Below are positions 32,236 to 40,457 of a stretch of 64,000 nucleotides of DNA, in pieces; within the stretch, counting starts at the first letter, position 1, and the number at the start of each line of letters is the position of its first letter. The DNA is from Sulfitobacter sp. M05. Lineage in GTDB: Bacteria; Pseudomonadota; Alphaproteobacteria; Rhodobacterales; Rhodobacteraceae. The notes beneath the pieces were generated by a model that did not search any database, was not told the DNA's origin, and saw nothing but the letters and a program-made list of their open reading frames with translations. The stretch is from the NCBI RefSeq assembly GCF_029285175.1, contig NZ_JABEDH010000004.1:1-64000 (forward strand), written 5' to 3'. The translations under genes and the position numbers were made by a program.

Positions 32236-33291
32236 ATGTATGAGATGGTGTCCGAACCGGCTGTTGTTGCCCTTGTCGGGCTGATTGGCGGCGTGCTTTT
32301 GGGGCTGGCCGCGCGGATCGGACGGTTTTGCACGCTGGGGGCCATCGAAGATTTGTATTACGGCGAAAACACATTGCGGTTGCGGATGTGGGGCGTTGCA
32401 ATTGGCGTGGCAGTGATCGGGACCTTTGGCCTTTCGGCACTCGGCTTGCTGGATTTGGGCCAGACCTTGTACCTGACACGCGCCTGGAACCCGGCAGAAA
32501 GCATCATCGGTGGGCTGATCTTTGGCTATGGCATGGCTTTGGCTGGTAACTGTGGCTACGGGGCATTGGCGCGGGTTGGCGGCGGTGATTTGCGGTCTTT
32601 GCTGATTATCCTGATCATGGGCATATCTGCCTATGTCACGCTGGGCGGTCCCTTGTCGGGTTTGCGGATCTGGCTTTTCGGCGGGGCGGAACCGGCAGGC
32701 AAGATTCCGACCTTTGCCTATGGGGTGTCGCAGATCACTGGCGTATCCGTGAACGCCGCAGGTGTCCTGATCGGCTGTGTGATTTTGGCGGTGACCTTGC
32801 TGAACCGCAGTTTACGCCAGTCTTATGGTCATGTGTTCTGGGGGGCGATTGCCGGCCTGAGCATCGTGTCAGGCTGGGCAGGTACGCAGTGGGTCGCGAA
32901 CACCGGCTTTGATGCGACCCCTGTGGTCAGCCATACGTTCTCTGCCCCGATTGGCGAAACCATACTCTATGTGATGACCGCGTCTGGCAATACCGTGGGC
33001 TTTGGCACCGGCTCTGTTGTGGGTGTGCTGCTTGGCGCGTTTTTGGGCAGCGTGATCAAAGGGCATTTTCGCTGGGAAGCCTGTGATGATCCACGTGAAT
33101 TGCGCCGCCAGATTTTGGGTGCTGCGCTGATGGGGGCGGGCGCAGTGGTGGCGGTGGGCTGCAGTGTCGGGCAAGGGCTGTCGGCGTTTTCCGTCCTGTC
33201 ATTCAGCGCACCTTTGACCTTGATCTGCATTCTGATCGGTGCGGCCATCGGTTTGCGCCAGTTGATACTGGGCTTTGCGCCCTCGTTGTAA
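32236..33291 (+). CDS. YeeE/YedE-type sulfur transporter next to soxR
   Basis: The 351-residue membrane protein resembles the gene at 19964 in having two repeats, with Gly-Asn-Cys/Gly-Cys elements LAGNCGYGALARVGGG and VAVGCSVGQGLSAFS, but the two differ considerably in sequence. In Paracoccus and other bacteria, SoxT-like genes lie beside soxR or soxS and are thought to import sulfur compounds or signals. It is co-oriented with soxS and soxR and follows soxR by 42 bases. No good ribosome binding site precedes ATG 32236, and ATG 32245 is a possible alternative. Confidence 0.82.
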   Translation: MYEMVSEPAVVALVGLIGGVLLGLAARIGRFCTLGAIEDLYYGENTLRLRMWGVAIGVAVIGTFGLSALGLLDLGQTLYLTRAWNPAESIIGGLIFGYGMALAGNCGYGALARVGGGDLRSLLIILIMGISAYVTLGGPLSGLRIWLFGGAEPAGKIPTFAYGVSQITGVSVNAAGVLIGCVILAVTLLNRSLRQSYGHVFWGAIAGLSIVSGWAGTQWVANTGFDATPVVSHTFSAPIGETILYVMTASGNTVGFGTGSVVGVLLGAFLGSVIKGHFRWEACDDPRELRRQILGAALMGAGAVVAVGCSVGQGLSAFSVLSFSAPLTLICILIGAAIGLRQLILGFAPSL

Positions 33292-33393
33292 TTTGCCGGA
33301 TTTCCGCCGATCGCGTCCCGCGCTGACAAACCCCGCCTTGCACGACGCTTTTCATCCGCTAGACTCTGGTAAAACAAGATCGGAACTGAGCAG

Positions 33394-34542
33394 ATGACCC
33401 TTTCACGCAGAACCACCCTTTTGGGCCTCGGTGCATTCGGCCTCAGCGCCTGCGCCACGGGCGGCACGCTTGGGCCGCGCGCCAGCACAACCTCCGGCGG
33501 ATTGCCCGCCGACCTACGCCCTGTTAGCAATGCGGCCTATGATGCATGGGTCGCCGGCTTTCGCAGCCGCGCATTGGCGCGGGGCATTTCACCCGGTACA
33601 CTGTCGTCTGCATTTCGCGGAACCGGGTACCTGCCCGGCGTGGTCAAGCGAGACCGCAACCAGACCGAATTCTCCCGCACGCTCGAAGATTATCTGGCCA
33701 TTGCCGCCTCGGATGAACGGGTCTCAAAGGGACGCGCAGCCTTTGCCCGCCATCGCAGCACTTTGGCGGCGGTTGAGGAGCGATATGGCGTTGATGCCGA
33801 AATTGTCACGGCGGTCTGGGGGCTGGAGAGCTTTTATGGTGAGCGGCGTGGCGATGTGCCGGTGATTTCAGCCACCTCGACGCTGGCCTTTGACGGGCGG
33901 CGCGGGGTGTTCTTTGAAAAACAACTGATCGCGGCGCTAAAAATCCTGCAAAGCGGGGATACGACCCCTGCCATGTTAAAGGGATCATGGGCGGGGGCCA
34001 TGGGGCACACCCAGTTTATCCCGACGTCCTATCAAGCTTTTGCTGTTGATTTTAACGGTGATGGCCGGCGCGATATCTGGTCAGATAATCCGGCGGATTC
34101 GCTGGCTTCTACCGCCGCTTATCTGGCGCGCAACGGTTGGACCAAAGGGCGCAAATGGGGGGGCGAAATTGGCAATGGTGCCCCGCAGGGACGCATGTTG
34201 CAGCCGCAGGCAGGTGGTCCGCGGTTCAACGTGACCAGCAATTTTAACGTCATCAAACGCTATAATAATTCAGATAGTTACGCGATTGGGGTGGGGCATT
34301 TGGCCGACCGTATCGCCGGCGGTGGCCCGATCCGCGCCAGCTTTCCGCCGGATAAATACGGGCTGACGAAAGATGACCGTGTGCGCCTGCAACAACGGTT
34401 GACCGCGCGCGGCTTCGACACCGGCGGATCCGACGGCGTAATCGGCCCCAACAGCCGCAAGGCAATCAGTGCCTATCAAAGCAGTATCGGCCAGCAACCG
34501 ACAGGGGATCCGTCAGCAAATTTGCTGCGCAGTTTGGGCTAA
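33394..34542 (+). CDS. Lytic murein transglycosylase, MltB type
   Basis: The 382-residue protein is a lipoprotein (lipobox LSAC at residue 17-20 of LGLGAFGLSACATGG) with an SLT_2/MltB domain. Features are VWGLESFYGERRGDVPVISATSTLAF (given in parts; Glu in WGLESFYG is catalytic), GSWAGAMGHTQFIPTSYQAF and DIWSDNPADSLASTAAYL. The last 60 residues form a peptidoglycan-binding domain (RGFDTGGSDGVIGPNSRKAI, AYQSSIGQQPTG). It cuts glycan strands, leaving 1,6-anhydromuramic ends. It stands alone after the sox locus. Confidence 0.9.
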   Translation: MTLSRRTTLLGLGAFGLSACATGGTLGPRASTTSGGLPADLRPVSNAAYDAWVAGFRSRALARGISPGTLSSAFRGTGYLPGVVKRDRNQTEFSRTLEDYLAIAASDERVSKGRAAFARHRSTLAAVEERYGVDAEIVTAVWGLESFYGERRGDVPVISATSTLAFDGRRGVFFEKQLIAALKILQSGDTTPAMLKGSWAGAMGHTQFIPTSYQAFAVDFNGDGRRDIWSDNPADSLASTAAYLARNGWTKGRKWGGEIGNGAPQGRMLQPQAGGPRFNVTSNFNVIKRYNNSDSYAIGVGHLADRIAGGGPIRASFPPDKYGLTKDDRVRLQQRLTARGFDTGGSDGVIGPNSRKAISAYQSSIGQQPTGDPSANLLRSLG

Positions 34543-34657
34543 GTGATAGAAGGGCCTTCACGTGGAGGTCCGTTTTACAGCTAAATCCGAAAAGTCCGGG
34601 AACCATCGCGTGACTGGGCCGTTATCACTCCAAGTAATTAATACCAAGGAGCGAAAA

Positions 34658-34822
34658 ATGGCTGGCAAAGATACAACAGTTGTAACAACCGGTGGTGGTA
34701 GCTGGTTTCTTGTGGGTGCCTTGCTGGTGGTCGTTGCGGTCGGCGGCTACTTTTTCCTAGGTGGAGAGGCACCCGGCGCCAAAGATGTCGATGTGTCAAT
34801 TGAACTTCCGAAATCAGAGTAA
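34658..34822 (+). CDS. Small single-pass membrane protein
   Basis: A 54-residue protein with one hydrophobic segment (SWFLVGALLVVVAVGGYFFL, about residues 15-34). The N-terminal part is hydrophilic (MAGKDTTVVTTGGG) and the C-terminal tail acidic (GAKDVDVSIELPKSE). An excellent AAGGAG site lies six bases before ATG 34658. I do not recognise the family; short membrane proteins of this pattern often assist larger membrane complexes. It is followed by a repeated GTGACTCCG word (34827 and 34848 region) and a hairpin at 34954. Confidence 0.6.
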   Translation: MAGKDTTVVTTGGGSWFLVGALLVVVAVGGYFFLGGEAPGAKDVDVSIELPKSE

Positions 34823-34953
34823 CAGGGAGTGACTCCGACTGATGGGGGTGACTCCGGTCTGTCGCGGGGGGGCACCCGTCTGATGTTCCGATTGCATGGG
34901 GTAGTCATCCAACCGGCGTCAGGTTGTGATGTTTACGAGTGAACGATCTTCTA

Positions 34954-34990
34954 AGGGGCCCGCGCCATTGCGTCGGGTCCCTATGTTTTT
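34954..34990 (+). terminator. Rho-independent terminator-like hairpin
   Basis: AGGGGCCCG (34954-34962) pairs with CGGGTCCCT (34974-34982, one G-T pair) across 11 bases and is followed by ATGTTTTT. It could end the transcript of the small membrane protein gene. The rest of 34823-35097 has no feature that I can support. Confidence 0.55.
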
Positions 34991-35097
34991 GGATTTGGCG
35001 GTTTCGTTCGCACTCCGACCGCCAGGTCGTGGCGGTCATCATTCGGGAAGTAGGCAAATATGCTTACCCAAGCGTGTATGGATGTGTGGTAGGTATC

Positions 35098-35172
35098 TGG
35101 TGCTGTAGGGGAGGATTGAACTCCCGACCTCGTCATTACCAATGACGCGCTCTACCACTGAGCTACTACAGC
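35098..35172 (-). tRNA. tRNA-Thr (anticodon GGT)
   Basis: Minus-strand sequence folds as a tRNA: acceptor GCTGTAG pairs with CTACAGC, a D-arm AGCTC...GAGC with loop AGTGGTA, anticodon arm CGTCA-TTGGTAA-TGACG, and T-arm GGGAG-TTCAATC-CTCCC. The loop puts GGT at the anticodon, reading ACC/ACT threonine codons. A genomic CCA follows the discriminator A. Length is 75 bases with CCA. Confidence 0.95.
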
Positions 35173-35258
35173 GCTGATCTGCGCGCTGATTAGCGGCAAA
35201 CCAAAAACACTGCAACCGAAATCTGGACCCTTTTGCAACGCTGCGTTAGACAGGCCTC

Positions 35259-35423
35259 ATGACACAGCCCAAAACGCCCCCGATCCCCAAAACCAAAGCG
35301 CAGGCGCGTGAAGAGCGGCTTAAGGCTGCGCTGAAGGCAAATATGGGGCGGCGTAAGGCACAGGCACGTGGCAGGGCCGCGGCAAATACAGACCCCAAAG
35401 GGGCAATTGAGGAAAGCGAGTAG
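35259..35423 (+). CDS. Small basic protein just before murA
   Basis: This 54-codon gene, too short for ordinary gene finders, reads [20 protein letters not shown] and continues with an Arg/Lys/Ala-rich helix ([20 protein letters not shown]) to an acidic end. The stop codon is one base from the murA start, which implies translational coupling. Small basic genes at this place are known to me from other rhodobacteria, but I know no function. A likely role in nucleic-acid or ribosome contact is only suggested by its charge. Confidence 0.6.
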   Translation: MTQPKTPPIPKTKAQAREERLKAALKANMGRRKAQARGRAAANTDPKGAIEESE

Positions 35424-35424
35424 C

Positions 35425-36696
35425 ATGGATTCGATTCTGATCAGAGGCGGCAAGGAACTGCAGGGCGCAATTCCGATTGCCGGGGCGAAAAATGCCTGTC
35501 TCACGTTGATGCCCGCCACCTTGCTGAGCGAAGAGCCGCTGACGCTGACCAACGCGCCACGTCTGAGTGACATTCGCACCATGACGGAATTGCTGGGTTC
35601 TTTGGGCACCGAGGTTTCTGCACTGCAAGATGGTAAAGTGCTGGCGATGTCCAGTCAGGGGCCGATCAACACCCATGCTGATTATGATATCGTGCGCAAG
35701 ATGCGGGCATCCAACCTTGTATTGGGGCCACTGCTGGCCCGCGAGGGCCATGCCGAAGTATCTTTGCCCGGCGGGTGCGCCATTGGCGCACGTCCCATGG
35801 ACATCCATACAGACGGGCTGACCCTTATGGGGGCGGATATCGAACTGCGCGACGGGTATCTGCATGCCAAGGCGCAGGGCGGACGGCTTAAAGGCGCGGT
35901 CATCGATTTTCCTTTTGCGTCTGTCGGGGCGACGGAGAATATCATGCTGGCTGCCACCTTGGCCAAGGGCACCACGGTGATCAACAATGCGGCGCGCGAG
36001 CCCGAAATCGTAGACCTTGCCGATTGCCTGCGCGCCATGGGGGCACAGATCGACGGAGATGGCAGCCCGTCCATCACCATTCAGGGCGTCGACAGCCTGC
36101 ATGGGGCCACACATAAGGTGGTCACGGACCGGATCGAACTGGGCACTTATATGCTGGCCCCGGCGATCTGCGGCGGCGAAATTGAACTGCTGGGCGGGCG
36201 CATCGACTTATTGTCGGCGTTTTGCGAAAAACTGGACGCGGCAGGCATTGCGGTGACAGAAACTGCCAGCGGCCTCAAAGTGGCGCGCAAGAATGGCCGG
36301 ATCCGCGCCGTCGACGTGACAACCGAACCGTTCCCGGGGTTTCCAACCGATTTGCAGGCGCAGATGATGGCGCTTCTTTGTACCGCTGAAGGTACGTCCG
36401 TGCTGGAAGAGAAAATCTTTGAAAACCGGTTTATGCATGCCCCCGAACTAGAGCGCATGGGTGCAAAAATTGATGTTCAGGGCGGCACCGCCACGGTGAC
36501 CGGTGTGGAACGTCTGAAAGGGGCCCCCGTGATGGCGACCGACCTGCGCGCTTCTGTTTCGCTGATCCTTGCAGGGCTTGCTGCCGAGGGTGAAACCAAG
36601 GTCGCCCGCGTTTACCACCTTGACCGCGGCTATGAACATGTTGTTGCGAAGCTGCGCGGGGTGGGCGCAGATATCGAACGGATCAAAGAAACATGA
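35425..36696 (+). CDS. murA: UDP-N-acetylglucosamine 1-carboxyvinyltransferase
   Basis: MurA (423 residues) performs the first committed step of peptidoglycan synthesis, adding enolpyruvate from PEP to UDP-GlcNAc. It keeps IAGAKNACL (Lys22/Asn23), the catalytic Cys118 in [13 protein letters not shown] that fosfomycin alkylates, [12 protein letters not shown] and [12 protein letters not shown]. The presence of Cys rather than Asp at this site predicts fosfomycin sensitivity at the target level. ATG 35425 matches the family start and lies one base after the small basic gene. The stop overlaps the next gene (ATGA). Confidence 0.97.
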   Translation: MDSILIRGGKELQGAIPIAGAKNACLTLMPATLLSEEPLTLTNAPRLSDIRTMTELLGSLGTEVSALQDGKVLAMSSQGPINTHADYDIVRKMRASNLVLGPLLAREGHAEVSLPGGCAIGARPMDIHTDGLTLMGADIELRDGYLHAKAQGGRLKGAVIDFPFASVGATENIMLAATLAKGTTVINNAAREPEIVDLADCLRAMGAQIDGDGSPSITIQGVDSLHGATHKVVTDRIELGTYMLAPAICGGEIELLGGRIDLLSAFCEKLDAAGIAVTETASGLKVARKNGRIRAVDVTTEPFPGFPTDLQAQMMALLCTAEGTSVLEEKIFENRFMHAPELERMGAKIDVQGGTATVTGVERLKGAPVMATDLRASVSLILAGLAAEGETKVARVYHLDRGYEHVVAKLRGVGADIERIKET

Positions 36697-37163
36697 CCCA
36701 GGATGCCCGTTTCGAGGATGGTGCAGAGGCCCCGCTGAATCTTGGCGCGATGGATGCAGAAGACCTCAAGGTTATCTCGTCGCTTGTTCAGGACGCAGTA
36801 TTCCCCGCCTCGGAGATGCGTTGGGAGCCCAAGTCAGGCCGCTTTGCACTGTTGCTGAACCGAGTGCGTTGGGAAGACCAGGGGCAGGGCCGCCATGCCC
36901 CCGAGCGGGTGCAATCGGTGCTGATGTTCAAAACCGTTCAGGGTGTTGCCAGTCAGGATGTGCCCAAAGGGGACGCCGACACCATCCTTTCGCTGCTGGC
37001 GCTGGGCTTTGAAGAAACCGATGCGCCTTCGGGCCATCTGACGCTGACCCTTGCGGGAGATGGAGCCATCCGTCTGAACGTCGAGGCCATTGAGGTTACG
37101 CTCAAGGATGTCACACGTCCCTATGTCGCCCCGTCAAAGAAACTGCCCCGACATCCCGACTAG
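36693..37163 (+). CDS. DUF2948 family protein
   Basis: The 156-residue protein matches DUF2948: [34 protein letters not shown] and [16 protein letters not shown], and a C-terminal [17 protein letters not shown]. The family is restricted to alphaproteobacteria and is encoded between murA and hisD there, as here. It overlaps murA by four bases (ATGA), so it is co-translated, but the function is unknown. It has no export signal. Confidence 0.88.
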   Translation: MTQDARFEDGAEAPLNLGAMDAEDLKVISSLVQDAVFPASEMRWEPKSGRFALLLNRVRWEDQGQGRHAPERVQSVLMFKTVQGVASQDVPKGDADTILSLLALGFEETDAPSGHLTLTLAGDGAIRLNVEAIEVTLKDVTRPYVAPSKKLPRHPD

Positions 37164-37279
37164 CATAACGCCGTCTTTCTTCTCTTTTTGGCTTTAAATA
37201 CTGTCCTCCCTCTCATTTGCGCGCTGTGACCAGCGGTTGGAAAGGGGCGGCATCAACACCCTCCCGGAGCGATCTGAAA

Positions 37280-38581
37280 ATGCCCGTTACCCTAAATGCC
37301 TTGGCACCCGATTTCGAAGCCGCCTTTCAAACCCTGTTGAATGCGAAGCGCGAAGACAGCCCGGACGTTGACGCGGTGGTGGCGCAGATCATTGCGGACG
37401 TCCGCGCCAAGGGGGACGCCGCGGTTATTGACCTGACCGCCAAATTTGACCGCGTGACCCTGACGCCGCAGACCCTGCGCATCACAGATGATGAAATCGC
37501 CACGGCGGTGGGCGCGGTTGGTCCCGAGGACAAAGCCGCGCTTGAACTGGCAGCCACCCGCATCCGCGCCTATCACGAACGGCAACTGCCCGAAGACGCC
37601 GAATGGACAGACGAGGCCGGCGCAACCCTTGGCTGGCGCTGGACGCCCGTATCCGCGGCGGGGCTTTATGTGCCCGGCGGGCTTGCCAGCTATCCAAGCT
37701 CCGTTCTGATGAATGCAATTCCGGCCAAAGTTGCCGGGGTAGAGCGCCTTGCCATGGTGGTGCCGACGCCAGATGGCGTGCTGAACCCGCTGGTCCTGAT
37801 GGCCGCCCGGATTGCCGGCGTTGACGAGGTGTACCGCATTGGCGGGGCGCAGGCCGTGGCCGCACTGGCCTATGGCACCGACAGCATCGCCCCTGTGGAC
37901 AAGATCACGGGCCCCGGAAATGCGTTTGTTGCCGCGGCCAAGCGCCGGGTTTTCGGCAAGGTGGGGATTGATATGATCGCTGGTCCGTCGGAAATCCTGA
38001 TTATTGCCGATGGCGACAATGATCCGGATTGGATCGCCCTTGATCTGCTGTCACAGGCCGAACACGATCAAAGCGCACAATCCATCCTGATCACCACAGA
38101 TCAGTCCTTTGGTCAGGCTGTCGCGCAAGCCGTTGAAAAACGGCTGGAAACACTCGAACGCCGCGATATTGCCGGCCCCAGCTGGCGCGATTTCGGGGCC
38201 ATCATCATCGTGCCCGACCTTGGCGTGGCGGCCGAGCTTTCCAACCGCGTTGCCCCTGAACACCTTGAGCTTTGCGTGGCGGACCCGGACGCGCTGAGCG
38301 CGCAAATCACCCATGCGGGCGCGATTTTTCTGGGCCAATGGACGCCCGAGGCCATCGGGGACTATATCGGCGGGCCCAATCATGTATTGCCGACAGCGCG
38401 CTCGGCGCGGTTCTCATCCGGGCTGTCGGTTCTGGACTTTATGAAGCGCACCACGCTGGCGCGGATGACGCCGGATGCCCTGCGCGCCATTGGTCCGGCT
38501 GCGGAACGTCTGGCCACGTCAGAGAGCCTTGAGGCGCATGGTTTGAGTGTGACCGCACGTCTGGACAGGTTGAACCGCTGA
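37280..38581 (+). CDS. hisD: Histidinol dehydrogenase
   Basis: The 433-residue enzyme performs the last two steps of histidine synthesis, oxidising L-histidinol to L-histidine with NAD and zinc. It shows AGLYVPGGLASYPSSVLMN (about 130-150), ITGPGNAFVAAAKR, MIAGPSEILIIAD, LLSQAEHDQSAQ (zinc ligand region) and GPNHVLPT near the C-terminus. ATG 37280 fits the family start, with GGAG ten bases before. It is the only his gene seen here; the location beside UPF0262 is typical of alphaproteobacteria. Confidence 0.97.
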   Translation: MPVTLNALAPDFEAAFQTLLNAKREDSPDVDAVVAQIIADVRAKGDAAVIDLTAKFDRVTLTPQTLRITDDEIATAVGAVGPEDKAALELAATRIRAYHERQLPEDAEWTDEAGATLGWRWTPVSAAGLYVPGGLASYPSSVLMNAIPAKVAGVERLAMVVPTPDGVLNPLVLMAARIAGVDEVYRIGGAQAVAALAYGTDSIAPVDKITGPGNAFVAAAKRRVFGKVGIDMIAGPSEILIIADGDNDPDWIALDLLSQAEHDQSAQSILITTDQSFGQAVAQAVEKRLETLERRDIAGPSWRDFGAIIIVPDLGVAAELSNRVAPEHLELCVADPDALSAQITHAGAIFLGQWTPEAIGDYIGGPNHVLPTARSARFSSGLSVLDFMKRTTLARMTPDALRAIGPAAERLATSESLEAHGLSVTARLDRLNR

Positions 38582-38683
38582 CATGTCTGGCGGCGTTCAA
38601 CAACAAAAAGCGGGTGACATTGCCTCTGGCGATTTGCTGGCGTATCCATAGACAAACCTGCTCATAAAAGGATGCGCCCGCGC

Positions 38684-39163
38684 ATGTCCCGTCTCGTTCA
38701 GATCAACCTTGATGACGCCAATCTGCCGCCTCCGACACCGGAGATCGAGCAAGAGCGCAAGGTCGCCGTCTTTGACCTGCTTGAAGATAATACATTTGTG
38801 CTGCCGTCGCGTGATGCGCGCCCGGTGCCGGAAGGACCTTATCACCTTGGGCTTTCGATCCGTGACAAGCGATTGGTGTTTGATGTCGAAACCCAAGCCG
38901 AGGAAAAAGCGGCAGAGTTCCATCTGTCGCTTGGACCATTCCGTCAGGTGGTTAAGGATTACTTCCAGATTTGCGAATCCTACTTTGATGCGGTGAAAAA
39001 ACTGCCCCCCAGCCAGATCGAAACCATCGATATGGCGCGGCGCGGTATTCACAACGAAGGTAGCCGTGTTTTACAGGAGCGGCTGGAAGGTAAAGCGGAA
39101 ATCGACACCGATACGGCGCGCCGTCTCTTTACCCTGATCTGTGTCCTGCATTTCGGAGGCTGA
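38684..39163 (+). CDS. UPF0262 family protein
   Basis: The 160-residue protein belongs to UPF0262, recognised by ERKVAVFDLLEDNTF, GPYHLGLSIRDKRLVFDV, LSLGPFRQVVKDYFQICESYFDAV and IDMARRGIHNEGSRVL. The family is alphaproteobacterial and sits between hisD and a small phosphatase. Function is unknown. ATG 38684 is chosen over ATG 38672 because the AAAGGA site would leave no spacing for the upstream start. Its stop directly abuts the next gene's GTG. Confidence 0.88.
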   Translation: MSRLVQINLDDANLPPPTPEIEQERKVAVFDLLEDNTFVLPSRDARPVPEGPYHLGLSIRDKRLVFDVETQAEEKAAEFHLSLGPFRQVVKDYFQICESYFDAVKKLPPSQIETIDMARRGIHNEGSRVLQERLEGKAEIDTDTARRLFTLICVLHFGG

Positions 39164-39625
39164 GTGAAAGGCACACTCCCCCAATCCGTATTATTCTGCT
39201 GCGATCACAACGCAGTACGTTCCCCGATGGCAGAGGGGATCATGAAGAAGTTTTACGGTACCGATACCTATGTGCAATCGGTTGGCGTCAAAAATGATCT
39301 GGAAATCGACGGGTTTTCCATCGCTGTTTGCGCAGAACTTGAGGTCGAATTGTCGCGTCACCGGTCGCGCAGCTTTGATGAAATGGAGCAATGGGGCGAC
39401 GATCTGTCATCGTTTGATTTGGTGATTGCCCTGTCGCCAGCCAGCCAACGCCGGGCGCTGGAACTGACCCGCTTTTTCCATCTCGACGTTGAATACTGGC
39501 CGATCCTTGACCCAACCGGCCTAGGGGAAACCCGCGATGCGAAACTGACGCAGTTCCGCGCTGCGCGTGATCAGATTGCGGAACGATTGATAGAGCGTTT
39601 CGGCGCGCCAAACGACGCGACGTAG
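39164..39625 (+). CDS. Low-molecular-weight protein tyrosine phosphatase family protein
   Basis: A 153-residue protein with the LMW-PTP P-loop FCCDHNAVRSPMAEG, giving the CX5R motif at Cys13-Arg19, and the general-acid segment ILDPTG (Asp in LDP). The family includes tyrosine phosphatases and arsenate reductases; the extra Cys12 and lack of other conserved Cys favour phosphatase. The start is a GTG placed straight after the UPF0262 stop, six bases downstream of CGGAGG. In many alphaproteobacteria infA and maf follow next; here they do not. Confidence 0.85.
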   Translation: MKGTLPQSVLFCCDHNAVRSPMAEGIMKKFYGTDTYVQSVGVKNDLEIDGFSIAVCAELEVELSRHRSRSFDEMEQWGDDLSSFDLVIALSPASQRRALELTRFFHLDVEYWPILDPTGLGETRDAKLTQFRAARDQIAERLIERFGAPNDAT

Positions 39626-39678
39626 TGGGTGTGCCGGGCGAATTTGACCTTTCGTTTTCTGCTTAAAGCGTCCCGCCT

Positions 39679-39721
39679 TTAACCTGAGCTATCATATATC
39701 GCTTTTCGCGTTCACCCAAAG
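39679..39721. repeat. Dispersed repeat, copy 1
   Basis: A 43-base segment resembling the one at 44979-45021 in about 32 of 43 positions, both ending CTTTTCG then CACCCAA. It lies in the spacer after the small phosphatase gene, followed by a short TTCGAG/CTCGAA hairpin (39792-39808). Confidence 0.5.
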
Positions 39722-39813
39722 GGAGAGACAGCGAACAAACGATCCATATCTAAGGCGAGGCGCTCTAGGGATACGTGCCGGCCAATAGTGCTTCGAGTAA
39801 AACTCGAATAGCT

Positions 39814-40173
39814 TTAGACGCCTGAACACACCTGTGCTGCGCGTTGGCCGTAAGCCTTCCATGCGGCCCAGAAACGCTTGTTCCCCGGATTGCTGTCCTG
39901 ATTTTGCCGTACCTCTTGCAGGGCGTGCGGGTTCTTGAAGTATTTCACCCCTCTGCGCTGATCCGACGACGACAGTTCACGGTTGGCCACCGCTTGTACG
40001 CAGCCACAACGCGCCCGTGACGCGGCCTTGCGCCCCTGCGCCTGACAGGCTTTCTGAATCGGGCCGCTGGCAAATTGCACCACAGGGGCATAGCCCCGAT
40101 TTCCCGATGACCTGCCGCCGCCACAAGCAACTAAGGCCACAAGTGCCACAAGCGCCAAACTGATACGTAACAT
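39814..40173 (-). CDS. Small Cys-rich lipoprotein
   Basis: The 119-residue product has a lipobox (LALVALVALVAC at residues 6-17) and is thus a likely lipoprotein. The mature part contains a set of cysteines: PIQKACQAQGR, ARCGCVQAVANREL and the final VCSGV. A helical middle part SDQRRGVKYFKNPHALQEV precedes RFWAAWKAYGQRAAQVC. The family is unknown to me; the pattern resembles small periplasmic proteins of alphaproteobacteria that carry two disulfides. Start ATG 40173 is selected because the lipobox must be near the N-terminus. Confidence 0.65.
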   Translation of the reverse strand: MLRISLALVALVALVACGGGRSSGNRGYAPVVQFASGPIQKACQAQGRKAASRARCGCVQAVANRELSSSDQRRGVKYFKNPHALQEVRQNQDSNPGNKRFWAAWKAYGQRAAQVCSGV

Positions 40174-40457
40174 AAATTCTGCCTTTGCCCTGAACCGATG
40201 GGGTTTGCCCCTTGGTGGTCCTGTTTTGCCTTTGCCCCAGTATGACGGATTTGGAGCAGGGGGGCAAATCACGTTTGTGCCGTGGCGCTGTGCCGTGTTC
40301 GGATCCGACAACACCACCATATTCGGCGGTCAGAGACGTGCCGAACCACGCCAAATCCGGTTTCACTTTCGAAAATACCGCTCTGCCAGAATTTCACGCT
40401 TCGCACGGCCAGCCAATCCATCTTGACCGCCCCGTTAAACCCCTACATATCCCTACC

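Noticed and set aside
34827..34856. GTGACTCCG repeated twice as a possible CRISPR or iteron
   Set aside because: Only two short copies at an irregular distance, no further units.
38583..38651. 22-codon frame between hisD and UPF0262
   Set aside because: No ribosome binding site, no conserved-looking sequence and very short.
39792..39808. TTCGAG/CTCGAA hairpin as a terminator
   Set aside because: Stem is only six pairs, AT-rich in the loop, and no T-run follows directly.
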